Below are positions 57,536 to 64,000 of a stretch of 64,000 nucleotides of DNA, one piece after another (the stretch's first letter is position 1; each line of letters starts with the position of its first letter). The notes beneath the pieces are model-generated. The model saw only the letters and a program-made list of their open reading frames with translations. It was not told the DNA's origin and did no database searches. The DNA lies in NCBI GenBank assembly GCA_963736455.1, contig CAVTON010000001.1, forward strand, positions 2,046,001 to 2,110,000. Direction: 5' to 3'. This DNA is from DAHUXD01 sp963736455. GTDB taxonomy: Bacteria > Acidobacteriota > Thermoanaerobaculia > UBA5066 > Gp7-AA6. The translations under genes and the position numbers were made by a program.

Positions 57536-57790
57536 ATGAAGCTCAACGTCAAAGCATTCGCGTTCACATGTGCGCTCGTCTGGGGGTTCGGGGTGTTCGC
57601 TCTGGCCTGGTGGGTGATCGTGCTGGATGGCAGGGGGGGCAGCGTTCCGCTGCTCGGGCTCATGTATCGTGGATTCACGTTCACCCCGATGGGCAGCGTC
57701 GTCGGCCTGCTCTGGGCGCTTCCGGACGGATTCGCCCTCGGCGCCCTGGTGGCGTGGATCTACAACCGGCTCTCCGGAGCCACCGCATAG
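57536..57790 (+). CDS. Small holin-like membrane protein
   Basis: The 84-residue protein has an N-terminal helix (AFAFTCALVWGFGVFALAWW) and a second one (GSVVGLLWALPDGFALGALV) ending AWIYNRLSG. Similar chromosomal proteins are labelled bacteriophage holin in databases, but no phage gene is present here. The ATG follows CAAAGGGGGT. It starts a run of four genes that ends with DUF3419 and SRPBCC proteins. Its function is unknown. Confidence 0.7.
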   Translation: MKLNVKAFAFTCALVWGFGVFALAWWVIVLDGRGGSVPLLGLMYRGFTFTPMGSVVGLLWALPDGFALGALVAWIYNRLSGATA

Positions 57791-57809
57791 CCCATCCTCC
57801 GCTCGCATC

Positions 57810-58193
57810 TTGATCGAGCTGCTGCCGCCCGTCTGGCTGATTCGAGTCGCCGTGGCGGCCGTGTGGCTGTACGAGGGGCTCTGGTGCAAGCTGCTCGGCC
57901 GGGAGCCGCATCAGCTCCGGGTCGTCGAGGCGGTGCCCCGCTTCGATCCGCACGCGGGGAGGCTGTTCCTCAAGCTGCTCGGGACCGTCGAGGTGGGGCT
58001 GGCACTCTGGGCTCTCAGCGGTGGCGCGCCGATCGCGGCCGCGACCGTCCAGACTCTCCTGCTCGTGGCGCTCAACGCCGGGGGCCTGCTCTGGGCCCGG
58101 CAGGTCATTCATGATCCGGGCGGGATGGTCGTAAAGAACTTCGCCTTCCTCGTCCTGGTCTGGGTCTCGGCAGGTCTTCCGCATTGGAAGTGA
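57810..58193 (+). CDS. DoxX-like membrane protein
   Basis: The 127-residue protein has four hydrophobic segments: PVWLIRVAVAAVWLYEGLW, a middle pair (LKLLGTVEVGLALWAL and TVQTLLLVALNAGGLLWA) and NFAFLVLVWVSAGL. WLYEGLWCKLLGREPHQLRV is typical of the DoxX_3 family. The likely start is TTG 57810, 19 nt after the holin-like gene, with no strong ribosome site. The stop overlaps the DUF3419 gene by GTGA. Confidence 0.72.
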   Translation: MIELLPPVWLIRVAVAAVWLYEGLWCKLLGREPHQLRVVEAVPRFDPHAGRLFLKLLGTVEVGLALWALSGGAPIAAATVQTLLLVALNAGGLLWARQVIHDPGGMVVKNFAFLVLVWVSAGLPHWK

Positions 58194-59089
58194 CGACGGC
58201 TGCGGCGGAGACGGCGTGGGCGGCGGGCCGCCTGGACGCGCGGGCCGGCCCGAGCAAGCTCCTGTTCGGCCGCATGCACGAGGACGTCGCGATCGAGCAC
58301 GCCGCCTTTCGCCCCGGAGGACGCGTCTTCTGCATCGCGTCGGGGGGCTGTACGGCGATGGAGTTGTCGCGTCGACACGAGGTCGTTGCGTCCGACATCA
58401 ACCCCGTCCAGATCGCCTACGCGAAACGGCGGTTCCTCGGGGATGCCGGCTCTCGTGGCGACGCGGAGCGGATGATGGCCTTCGGCCGAGGATTTGCGCC
58501 CCTGCTGGGTTGGTCGCCAGTGCGGATCCGCGAGTTTCTCGACCTCGCGGATCCGGAGGAGCAGCTGGCCTACTGGCGCCTGCACCTGGATACCCGGCGA
58601 TTCCGTGCGGCGCTGCGCGCGGCTCTTTCGCCGGCCGTCCTGGGCATTTTCTACGCGAAGGGCCTTCTCTGTTCCCTTCCGCCGAGCTTCGGACGGGTCC
58701 TGCGCTTGCGCATGGCGCGATGCTTCGCCCGCCACTCCAACCGCGACAATCCCTACGCGCGCTCGTTGCTGCTGGGCGAGCTGTCGACTCGCCCGGCACC
58801 GGCCGAAGCAAAGCAGATTCGCCTCGTCCAGGCCGACGCCGCGACCTGCCTCGAACGTGAAAAGCCTGAGAGCTTCGCCGGGTTCACGCTTTCGAACATC
58901 CTGGACGGATCGAGCGAGGCGTACCGGCAGCGGCTGGCGGCAGCCGTTCGACGGGCGGCGGCACCGGGTGCGATCGTGGTCCTCCGCAGCTTCGCCGAAC
59001 CCCGGGTTGCATCGCCGACGAACCGTGCCGCCGAGGACCGGGCGATGCTCTGGGGAATCGTCGACGTCAAACCTGCTGGAGCGCTGTGA
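58190..59089 (+). CDS. DUF3419 protein (BtaA-like aminocarboxypropyl transferase candidate)
   Basis: The 299-residue protein has an SAM-binding core RVFCIASGGCTAMELSRRHE followed by DINPVQIAYAKRR, then a helical insertion and FTLSNILDGSSEAYRQRL. DUF3419 includes BtaA, which attaches the 3-amino-3-carboxypropyl group of S-adenosylmethionine to diacylglycerol in betaine lipid synthesis. No BtaB is visible nearby, so the lipid product is uncertain. The GTG at 58190 overlaps the preceding stop, and its own stop overlaps the next start, both by GTGA. This four-gene unit looks strictly coupled. Confidence 0.8.
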   Translation: MTTAAAETAWAAGRLDARAGPSKLLFGRMHEDVAIEHAAFRPGGRVFCIASGGCTAMELSRRHEVVASDINPVQIAYAKRRFLGDAGSRGDAERMMAFGRGFAPLLGWSPVRIREFLDLADPEEQLAYWRLHLDTRRFRAALRAALSPAVLGIFYAKGLLCSLPPSFGRVLRLRMARCFARHSNRDNPYARSLLLGELSTRPAPAEAKQIRLVQADAATCLEREKPESFAGFTLSNILDGSSEAYRQRLAAAVRRAAAPGAIVVLRSFAEPRVASPTNRAAEDRAMLWGIVDVKPAGAL

Positions 59090-59691
59090 AGCGCGCGCGG
59101 CTTGGACCGGGCGAGCGCGCGGGGATCCCCACGTCGATCGTCACCGGAATGACGATTCGCGCTTCGCCCGGACAGGTATGGGACAGGCTGACGTTCTACG
59201 AGCAGATCCCCTTTCCGCCACCGATCCACCTGCGCCTGCTGTTGCCGGCGCCGGTGCGTTCCGAGGGCCGCTGGGCGGCCGTCGGCGACGAGACCCGGTG
59301 CGTCTACGACCGCGGACACCTGCTCAAGCGAGTGACTCGCGTCGACCCGAGGCGGCACTATGGCTTCGACGTCGTCGAACAAGAGCTCGCCATCGGCAGA
59401 GGTATCCGGCTCACGGGCGGGAGCTATACCCTTCTCGAGCTTTCGGACGGCTCGACACGAATCGGGCTCGAAACCCAGTACGTCAGCTCCGTGCGTCCTC
59501 GCATGCTGTGGAAGAGAGTGGAAGCGGCCGTCTGCCACGCGTTTCATCGGCACATCCTGGGCGCCATGCGCCGCGAACTGGAGTCGCAGAAATCCGAGAT
59601 ACGCCTGGTTCGTGAGGCGGCTCCGGCCGACCTGCCCGGCAGGAACGAGAAAGCGCCGACGAGAGCGCCGGGACGATCGTCACCTTCGTAA
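59086..59691 (+). CDS. SRPBCC-superfamily (START-like) protein
   Basis: The 201-residue protein has an SRPBCC helix-grip pattern: SIVTGMTIRASPGQVWDRLT, DETRCVYDRGHLLKRVTRVD, GFDVVEQELAIGRGIRLTGG and a long C-terminal helix (RMLWKRVEAAVCHAFHRHIL). The cavity could bind a lipid or polyketide-like molecule. The GTG start overlaps the DUF3419 stop (GTGA), which points to the same lipid pathway. The tail is Arg/Pro-rich and disordered. Confidence 0.75.
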   Translation: MKRARLGPGERAGIPTSIVTGMTIRASPGQVWDRLTFYEQIPFPPPIHLRLLLPAPVRSEGRWAAVGDETRCVYDRGHLLKRVTRVDPRRHYGFDVVEQELAIGRGIRLTGGSYTLLELSDGSTRIGLETQYVSSVRPRMLWKRVEAAVCHAFHRHILGAMRRELESQKSEIRLVREAAPADLPGRNEKAPTRAPGRSSPS

Positions 59692-59880
59692 AGCTGAGCT
59701 GGACGGCGATCCCCGCGAGGCGCAAGCCCGGTATGGGCAGGCGCCGCGCTTCGACTACGATCTGCAGATAGGCCGGGACGGAATGGAATCGCCTCGGCGG
59801 CAACTCCCCGGCGGTTCGATTTCTTTACGCACGTGTTTGCCAGCCGCAACCCTTCGTCCGCTTCGCGTGTTCGAGGCACC

Positions 59881-60423
59881 ATGAGGACCGCCGCTTACGC
59901 CATCTTCGAGACCGCCATCGGCGCCTGCGGCGTTGCCTGGGGCGATCGGGGAATCCGCCGGGTCTGGCTGCCCGAACCGGACGCCGACGCGTTGCGCCGG
60001 AGGATCCTGCGGACCCTCCCGGGCGCGAGCGAGTCGGCTCCCCCGCCGGAGGTCGCTTCCGCCATCGACGGGATCCGGCGCCTCCTCTCGGGAATCCCGG
60101 CGGACCTCTCCGGCGTCGCACTCGACCTGACGGGCGTCCCCGTCTTCCACCGGAGCGTCTACGCCATCGCGCGGGAAATCGCCCCCGGCCGGACCCTCTC
60201 CTACGGCGAGATCGCCAAACGCCTCGGCGATCTCGCGCAGGCTCGTGCCGTTGGCCAGGCCCTCGGCGCGAACCCGTTTCCGCTGGTCGTGCCCTGCCAC
60301 CGCGTCCTCGCGGCGAACGGGAAGACCGGCGGCTTCTCCGCCCCGGGCGGCGTGTCGACGAAACTGCGGCTTCTCGAGATCGAGGGCGCGCGGGCCCCGG
60401 CGATTCCGACGCTCTTCGACTGA
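59881..60423 (+). CDS. ogt: Methylated-DNA-protein cysteine methyltransferase (Ogt)
   Basis: The 180-residue repair protein removes methyl groups from O6-methylguanine by transfer to its own C139 in VVPCHRVLA. The helix-turn-helix region APGRTLSYGEIAKRLGDL and the GFSAPGGVSTKLRLLEIEG end are conserved. It stands alone between an SRPBCC gene and a convergent hydrolase. The 189-nt upstream gap holds no other gene I can recognise. Confidence 0.94.
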   Translation: MRTAAYAIFETAIGACGVAWGDRGIRRVWLPEPDADALRRRILRTLPGASESAPPPEVASAIDGIRRLLSGIPADLSGVALDLTGVPVFHRSVYAIAREIAPGRTLSYGEIAKRLGDLAQARAVGQALGANPFPLVVPCHRVLAANGKTGGFSAPGGVSTKLRLLEIEGARAPAIPTLFD

Positions 60424-60462
60424 AGCGCCGGGCGGGCCCGGCTCGTCCCGCGAAAGCTCAGC

Positions 60463-61296
60463 TCAGGACTTCAGCTTGTCCTTCAGAAAGGAAACCGTCC
60501 GCGGCCAGGCCTGCTCGGTCGCCTTCATGTTCGCGCCGTCGCGGCCCGTCTGATCGCGGAGGAAGCCGTGCCCGGCCCCCGGATAGGTGTGCGCCTCGAA
60601 GCTCTTACCGAGCTTCTTCATCTGGGCCTCGGCCGCCGGAACCGTCGCGTCCACGCGCTCGTCGTCGCCGCCGTAGTGGCCGAGCACGGGCGCCTGGATC
60701 GCGTCGATGACCGCGGGATCCGGCGACACGCCGTAGAAGACGACGGCCGCGGCGAGCGACGGCTGCGCGCCGGCATAGGCGAAGCTCTGGCCTCCGCCCC
60801 AGCAGAAGCCGACCGTCGCGATCCTGCCGTTGCCGGCCGGGATCTTGAGGGCCCAATCGCGCACCGCGTTCAGGCGGCGGACGGCCTCGGCCGGAGTGAT
60901 CTTCCGGACGAGCGCGACGACGTCGTCGCGGCTTCCGACGGAATCCGTCCCGCCGCCGTTGGGGCCGAAGCCCGAGACCATGTCCGGTGCGACCGCGATG
61001 AAGCCCTCTTTGGCGAGCTGGTCGGCGACCCCGCGCAGCCAGTCGGTCAGGCCGAAGACCTCCTGGATCACGATGACGACGCCGGCCTTGTCCTTTCGCT
61101 CAGGATACGAGATCCAGGTCTTCAGCGCCGGACCGCCGGCCATCGGGACGTCGACGTACTCGCCATGGCGCGGCGAGGAGTTGAGGGCCTCCCTGGCCTG
61201 CTCGGCCGCGGGCGGCAGCGACGGGTTGCGGGGCGCCGCGGACGGCGTGGCGGCTCGGGTCAGCAGGAACGTCGACAGCAATGCGGCGTGAATCAT
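60463..61296 (-). CDS. Exported dienelactone hydrolase-family enzyme
   Basis: The 277-residue protein begins with a probable signal (MIHAALLSTFLLTRAATPSA). The alpha/beta fold carries a cysteine nucleophile, C165 in VGFCWGGGQSF. The acid is D212 in YGGDDERVD and the base H243 in GAGHGFL. It would hydrolyse enol-lactones or related esters. Exported versions are often of unknown substrate. A TAGAAT box lies 16 nt or more upstream of ATG 61296, with GACGGGGGG as a possible ribosome site. Confidence 0.88.
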   Translation of the reverse strand: MIHAALLSTFLLTRAATPSAAPRNPSLPPAAEQAREALNSSPRHGEYVDVPMAGGPALKTWISYPERKDKAGVVIVIQEVFGLTDWLRGVADQLAKEGFIAVAPDMVSGFGPNGGGTDSVGSRDDVVALVRKITPAEAVRRLNAVRDWALKIPAGNGRIATVGFCWGGGQSFAYAGAQPSLAAAVVFYGVSPDPAVIDAIQAPVLGHYGGDDERVDATVPAAEAQMKKLGKSFEAHTYPGAGHGFLRDQTGRDGANMKATEQAWPRTVSFLKDKLKS

Positions 61297-61321
61297 GGAA
61301 CCCCCCGTCGGAGACGCGATT

Positions 61322-62551
61322 CTATCCTCCGCGCGGCGCCGCCTCTTCCATGAAGAGACGCCCCTTCTGCTCCGAACCGGCGGCGAGAAGCGCCGCGAGA
61401 ATCAGGATCGTGGCCGTCTCGAAGGACGCGAGGGCCCACCCGTATCCGATCCGGTCGCGCAGCGCGTACTCGATCGAGTTGACGGGCGACGCGAAGAGAA
61501 TCCCGAGCTGGTAGGCGAGTCCGGGCACGAGGCCGCGGGTCTGGTCCGGCGCGAGCTCGTTCAAGTGCGCCGGGATGATCCCCCAGGCGCCCTGGACTCC
61601 GATCTGCATGACGAACGCCGCCGCGGCGAGCACGAAGAGCGTCCGTCCGAACGCCCAGAAGGGCATCACCGCGAGCGAGAGGGCGAGCGCCGCGAGCATC
61701 GCGTAGCGGCGGCCGATCCGTTCCGAGAAGTGGCCGAACACGATCGCGCCGAGGACCGCGCCGACGTTGTACAGCATCGCCACCTCGGCGACCGTCTTCG
61801 GCGCGATCGCGTGCTCGAGCTTGAGAAAGTCGGGGTAGAGGTCCTGCGTTCCGTGCGAGAGGAACATCATCATCGTCATCAGGGCGACGAGGTACACGAG
61901 GCGCGGGGCGAAGCCTCGGACGCTGCGAAGAATCGCCGAGAACGTCGGCGCGCGGTGCTGCTTCCACGCCTCCGACTCGGGCACGTGCCAGCGGATGTAG
62001 AACGCGAGCAGCGCGGGCAACCCGCCGATCCAGAACATCGCCCGCCATCCCCACGAGGGCAGCACGAATCGCGCGGCCACGGCCGCGAGCAGGTACCCGA
62101 TCGAATACCCGCTCTGCAGGATTCCGGACAGGATCCCGCGCCACTTCGGCGGCGCGCTCTCCATCGCGAGCGACGCGCCGACGCCCCACTCTCCGCCCAT
62201 CCCGATCCCGAAGAGCGCCCGGAGAACCAGAAAGGACGCGTAGCTCGGCGCGAACCCGCAGAGGATCTCGATCGTCGAGAAGAAGAGGACATTCGCCATC
62301 AGCGGAATCCGGCGGCCGTAGCGGTCGGCCAGGAGACCGAAGAGGATCGCGCCGACGGGCCGCATCGCGAGGGTCGCGGTCAGCGTCCAGACGATCTCCC
62401 TCTTCGAAACCCCGAAGTGCTGAGCCAGAGTGTCGACGAGAAACACCACGACGAAGAAGTCGAGGGCGTCCATCGTCCAGCCGAGAAAGCCGGCCGTCAC
62501 CGCATGGACGCGGTGGCGCCTCGTCGGGCCCGTCCCCAATTCGATTGTCAT
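61322..62551 (-). CDS. MFS transporter (metabolite:H+ symporter type)
   Basis: The 409-residue carrier has twelve predicted membrane helices. The loop 2-3 motif LLADRYGRRIPL and the DALDFFVVVFLVDTL start resemble the aromatic acid/sialate symporter group, and FSERIGRRYAM marks the second half. The start codon ATG and second codon ACA are the terminal bases of a dispersed repeat (62546-62633), with no ribosome site before them; an internal ATG near codon 27 is the next option. The substrate is unknown. It precedes the dienelactone hydrolase by 25 nt and may be co-transcribed with it. Confidence 0.88.
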   Translation of the reverse strand: MTIELGTGPTRRHRVHAVTAGFLGWTMDALDFFVVVFLVDTLAQHFGVSKREIVWTLTATLAMRPVGAILFGLLADRYGRRIPLMANVLFFSTIEILCGFAPSYASFLVLRALFGIGMGGEWGVGASLAMESAPPKWRGILSGILQSGYSIGYLLAAVAARFVLPSWGWRAMFWIGGLPALLAFYIRWHVPESEAWKQHRAPTFSAILRSVRGFAPRLVYLVALMTMMMFLSHGTQDLYPDFLKLEHAIAPKTVAEVAMLYNVGAVLGAIVFGHFSERIGRRYAMLAALALSLAVMPFWAFGRTLFVLAAAAFVMQIGVQGAWGIIPAHLNELAPDQTRGLVPGLAYQLGILFASPVNSIEYALRDRIGYGWALASFETATILILAALLAAGSEQKGRLFMEEAAPRGG

Positions 62552-62633
62552 CCCGAGGAGCGTAGCGACGAGCGATCCCTTTGAAGCGGAGGCATCTCAA
62601 AGAAAGGGATCCCTCGCTGCGCTCGGGATGACA
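62546..62633. repeat. Dispersed inverted-end repeat, single copy
   Basis: The element runs from TGTCATCCCGAGGAGCGTAG to GCTGCGCTCGGGATGACA, with internal GCGATCCCTTTG and AAAGGGATCCCTCGC also inverted. It is the same family as the tandem units at 28311. Its left end forms the start of the MFS gene, and its right end is 46 nt from the stop of the PAS gene. Confidence 0.85.
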
Positions 62634-62678
62634 TCGCCTTCGTTCGGTATGGGGTCGTATCGGCTCGGCGATCCCGCA

Positions 62679-64000
62679 CTACGGGCCGGTCTCCCGGCGC
62701 CGGTATTCCTCCAGGCTCTTGCGGTCGCTCACGTCGCGGCAGACCGCGAGGGCCGCGAGGATCCTGCCGAAGTCGTCGAAGAGGGGCACGAGCACCGTGT
62801 CGCAGACGCCGGGAGCCCCGTCCTTGCGCACGAAACGCGTCTCTCCCGCCCAGCGCCCGTCCCGGCGCATCGTGGCGAGCAGATCCATCGCCGTCGCCGC
62901 CTCGTCTTTCGGGCGCAGGGGGTCGGGCGTCCGGCCCTGCATCTCCGCCTTCGAGTAGCCGAACATCCGCTCGGCGCCCGGATTCCAGTCCACGATGCGC
63001 GCCTCGAGGTCGAGCGTCAGCACGGCGTCGCTGATGTGGTCGAAGGCCCGCGCGTGGCGCCGGATCGTGTCCTCCATCAGGCGGATCCGGGTCACGTCGT
63101 GGAAGCTCCACACGCGCCCGACGGTCTTTCCCCCGACCTTCTGGGGCGCCGAGTAGCGCTCGAACATCCGCCCGTCCTTGAAGTCGAGCCAGTCGTAGCT
63201 GCGCGCTTCCGGCTCGGCGTAGAGCTCCTGGACCTTACGGACGAAGCGCTCGGGATCGCGAAGCTGATCGAGGACGAAGGCGAGGGCCCGCTTGTCGTCG
63301 CGCGACTCCATGATCTCCGTCGGGAGCCGCCACATCTCGGCGAACTTTCGGTTGTAGCTGACGATCGCTCCCTCGTTGTCCACGACGAGCACGCCGTCGG
63401 CGGTCGACTCCAGGGTCGCCTTCAGCAGCGACAGCGTCTGTTCGACGCCCTCCTCGGCCTGGCGCCGCTCGGTGACGTCGCGGAAGCTCCACACGCGTCC
63501 GACGGTCTTTCCGTCCACCACCTGCGGGAGGGAGTCCCTCTCGATGAGCCGGCCATCCTTCAGCTCGATGACGTCATGGCTGCCCGATGCCGGCTGCGCG
63601 TAGACCGACATCACCTTCTTGACGAAGGACGCCGGGTCGGCGAGCTTGTCGAGCACCGAGGCCAGCGCCTGGGTCTCGTCGCGAGTCTGCGCGACCGCCT
63701 CCGGAATGCCCCACAGATCCACGAAGCGCCGATTGAAGTTGACCATCCGGCCCGCGGCGTCGACGACCAGGATCGCATCGGCGGTCGAATCGATCGTGGC
63801 GTTCAAGAGCGCGATCGAGCGCCGCAGGTCGGCCTCGGCCCTCTCGCGCTCGGTGACGTCGAAAGCGACGCCGACCACGCCCCGGATCGTCCCGTCCGCG
63901 TCGCGGAGGGGCTCGACGTGCGACTGGAAGCTGCGCCCCTGCCAGGACGTCGCATAGGTCATGGATTCGCCTTCGAGCGCACGGCGGTGCGCCGCGATCG
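62679..64000 (-). CDS. Multi-PAS sensor protein, N-terminus off the right edge
   Basis: The visible 440 codons hold the end of one PAS/PAC domain (SFQSHVEPLRDADGTIRGVV, GVAFDVTERERAE) and three more: IDSTADAILVVDAAGRMVNF, LESTADGVLVVDNEGAIVSY and ISDAVLTLDLEARIVDWNPG. The second and third are close internal duplicates, both ending KTVGRVWSF.DVT. PAS domains bind haem, flavin or small ligands. The protein stops after SDRKSLEEYRRRETGP with TAG, just where a histidine kinase or other output domain would normally start. No output domain is visible, so the gene may be 3'-truncated next to the dispersed repeat. Confidence 0.85.
   Translation of the reverse strand, partial: IAAHRRALEGESMTYATSWQGRSFQSHVEPLRDADGTIRGVVGVAFDVTERERAEADLRRSIALLNATIDSTADAILVVDAAGRMVNFNRRFVDLWGIPEAVAQTRDETQALASVLDKLADPASFVKKVMSVYAQPASGSHDVIELKDGRLIERDSLPQVVDGKTVGRVWSFRDVTERRQAEEGVEQTLSLLKATLESTADGVLVVDNEGAIVSYNRKFAEMWRLPTEIMESRDDKRALAFVLDQLRDPERFVRKVQELYAEPEARSYDWLDFKDGRMFERYSAPQKVGGKTVGRVWSFHDVTRIRLMEDTIRRHARAFDHISDAVLTLDLEARIVDWNPGAERMFGYSKAEMQGRTPDPLRPKDEAATAMDLLATMRRDGRWAGETRFVRKDGAPGVCDTVLVPLFDDFGRILAALAVCRDVSDRKSLEEYRRRETGP

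Noticed and set aside
57536..57790. Holin with a lysis function
   Set aside because: The database-style name fits only by size and two helices; there is no endolysin or phage gene, and the context is a membrane/lipid operon.

Overview
The window is GC-rich bacterial chromosome. Several features point to the Acidobacteriota, although no rRNA or other marker is present to prove it: multiple serine/threonine kinases fused to PD40 or TPR sensor modules, UnbV/FG-GAP and Asp-box secreted proteins, a PSP1-type protein beside an Hfq-like protein, a GH127 L-arabinose locus, and many dispersed palindromic repeats. I place the genome there with moderate confidence.

Region 1 (1-4.4 kb): a divergent oxyR-katG peroxide-defence pair with a palindromic operator candidate, then a secreted metallo-beta-lactamase-fold protein with a degenerate metal site.

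Region 2 (4.5-23.3 kb) is the unusual part, an accessory region built beside an intact initiator tRNA gene (tRNA-fMet, 23217-23293, minus strand). To its left lie four clear partial copies of the tRNA 3' half, at 23036, 19470, 16544 and 8358, and one degraded copy near 11620. All are in the same orientation and each is followed by a Rho-independent terminator. Three large kinase genes, one kinase stub and a block of small redox/detoxification genes sit between these copies. At the far side of three of the copies, and once more at 4561, is a conserved roughly 90-120 bp block with an inverted repeat. The layout looks like serial insertion or amplification of tRNA-bounded cassettes; no integrase is visible. 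Many genes here are 5' stubs (NmrA-like, IorA-like, PPK2, kinase) or frameshifted (DoxX). A VOC gene with the tail of its neighbouring hydrolase occurs twice, 10.6 kb apart.

Region 3 (23.3-33.9 kb): an acetamidase/formamidase, then an L-arabinose-type set on the minus strand: GH127 beta-L-arabinofuranosidase, FucI-type isomerase, ribulokinase, a single-chain ABC importer (two ATPase domains fused to the permease) and a lipoprotein binding protein. A five-unit 78-bp tandem repeat lies between the kinase and the importer.

Region 4 (33.9-39.1 kb): eno-ftsB, a palindromic MITE-like element abutting the promoter of a CAP-domain lipoprotein, a frameshifted CTERM-like secreted protein, and the PSP1/RicT-type and Hfq-like pair.

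Region 5 (39.1-47.5 kb): exopolysaccharide genes (polyprenyl-phosphate sugar transferase, DUF1972 glycosyltransferase, three overlapping GT2 genes), divergent from serS and a methyltransferase; then a DUF502 membrane protein.

Region 6 (47.5-64 kb): secreted propeller proteins, tRNA-Ser(GCU) and tRNA-Ser(UGA), a halogenase-like flavoenzyme with an SDR, small stress membrane proteins, peptidoglycan enzymes (L,D-transpeptidase and a YcbK-like protein), a tightly overlapping membrane/lipid operon (holin-like, DoxX-like, DUF3419, SRPBCC), an O6-alkylguanine methyltransferase, a dienelactone hydrolase, an MFS carrier whose start codon lies in a dispersed repeat, and a multi-PAS protein running off the right edge. 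Several genes from 35 kb on have a -10-like hexamer 6-9 nt before the start codon, suggesting leaderless transcripts.
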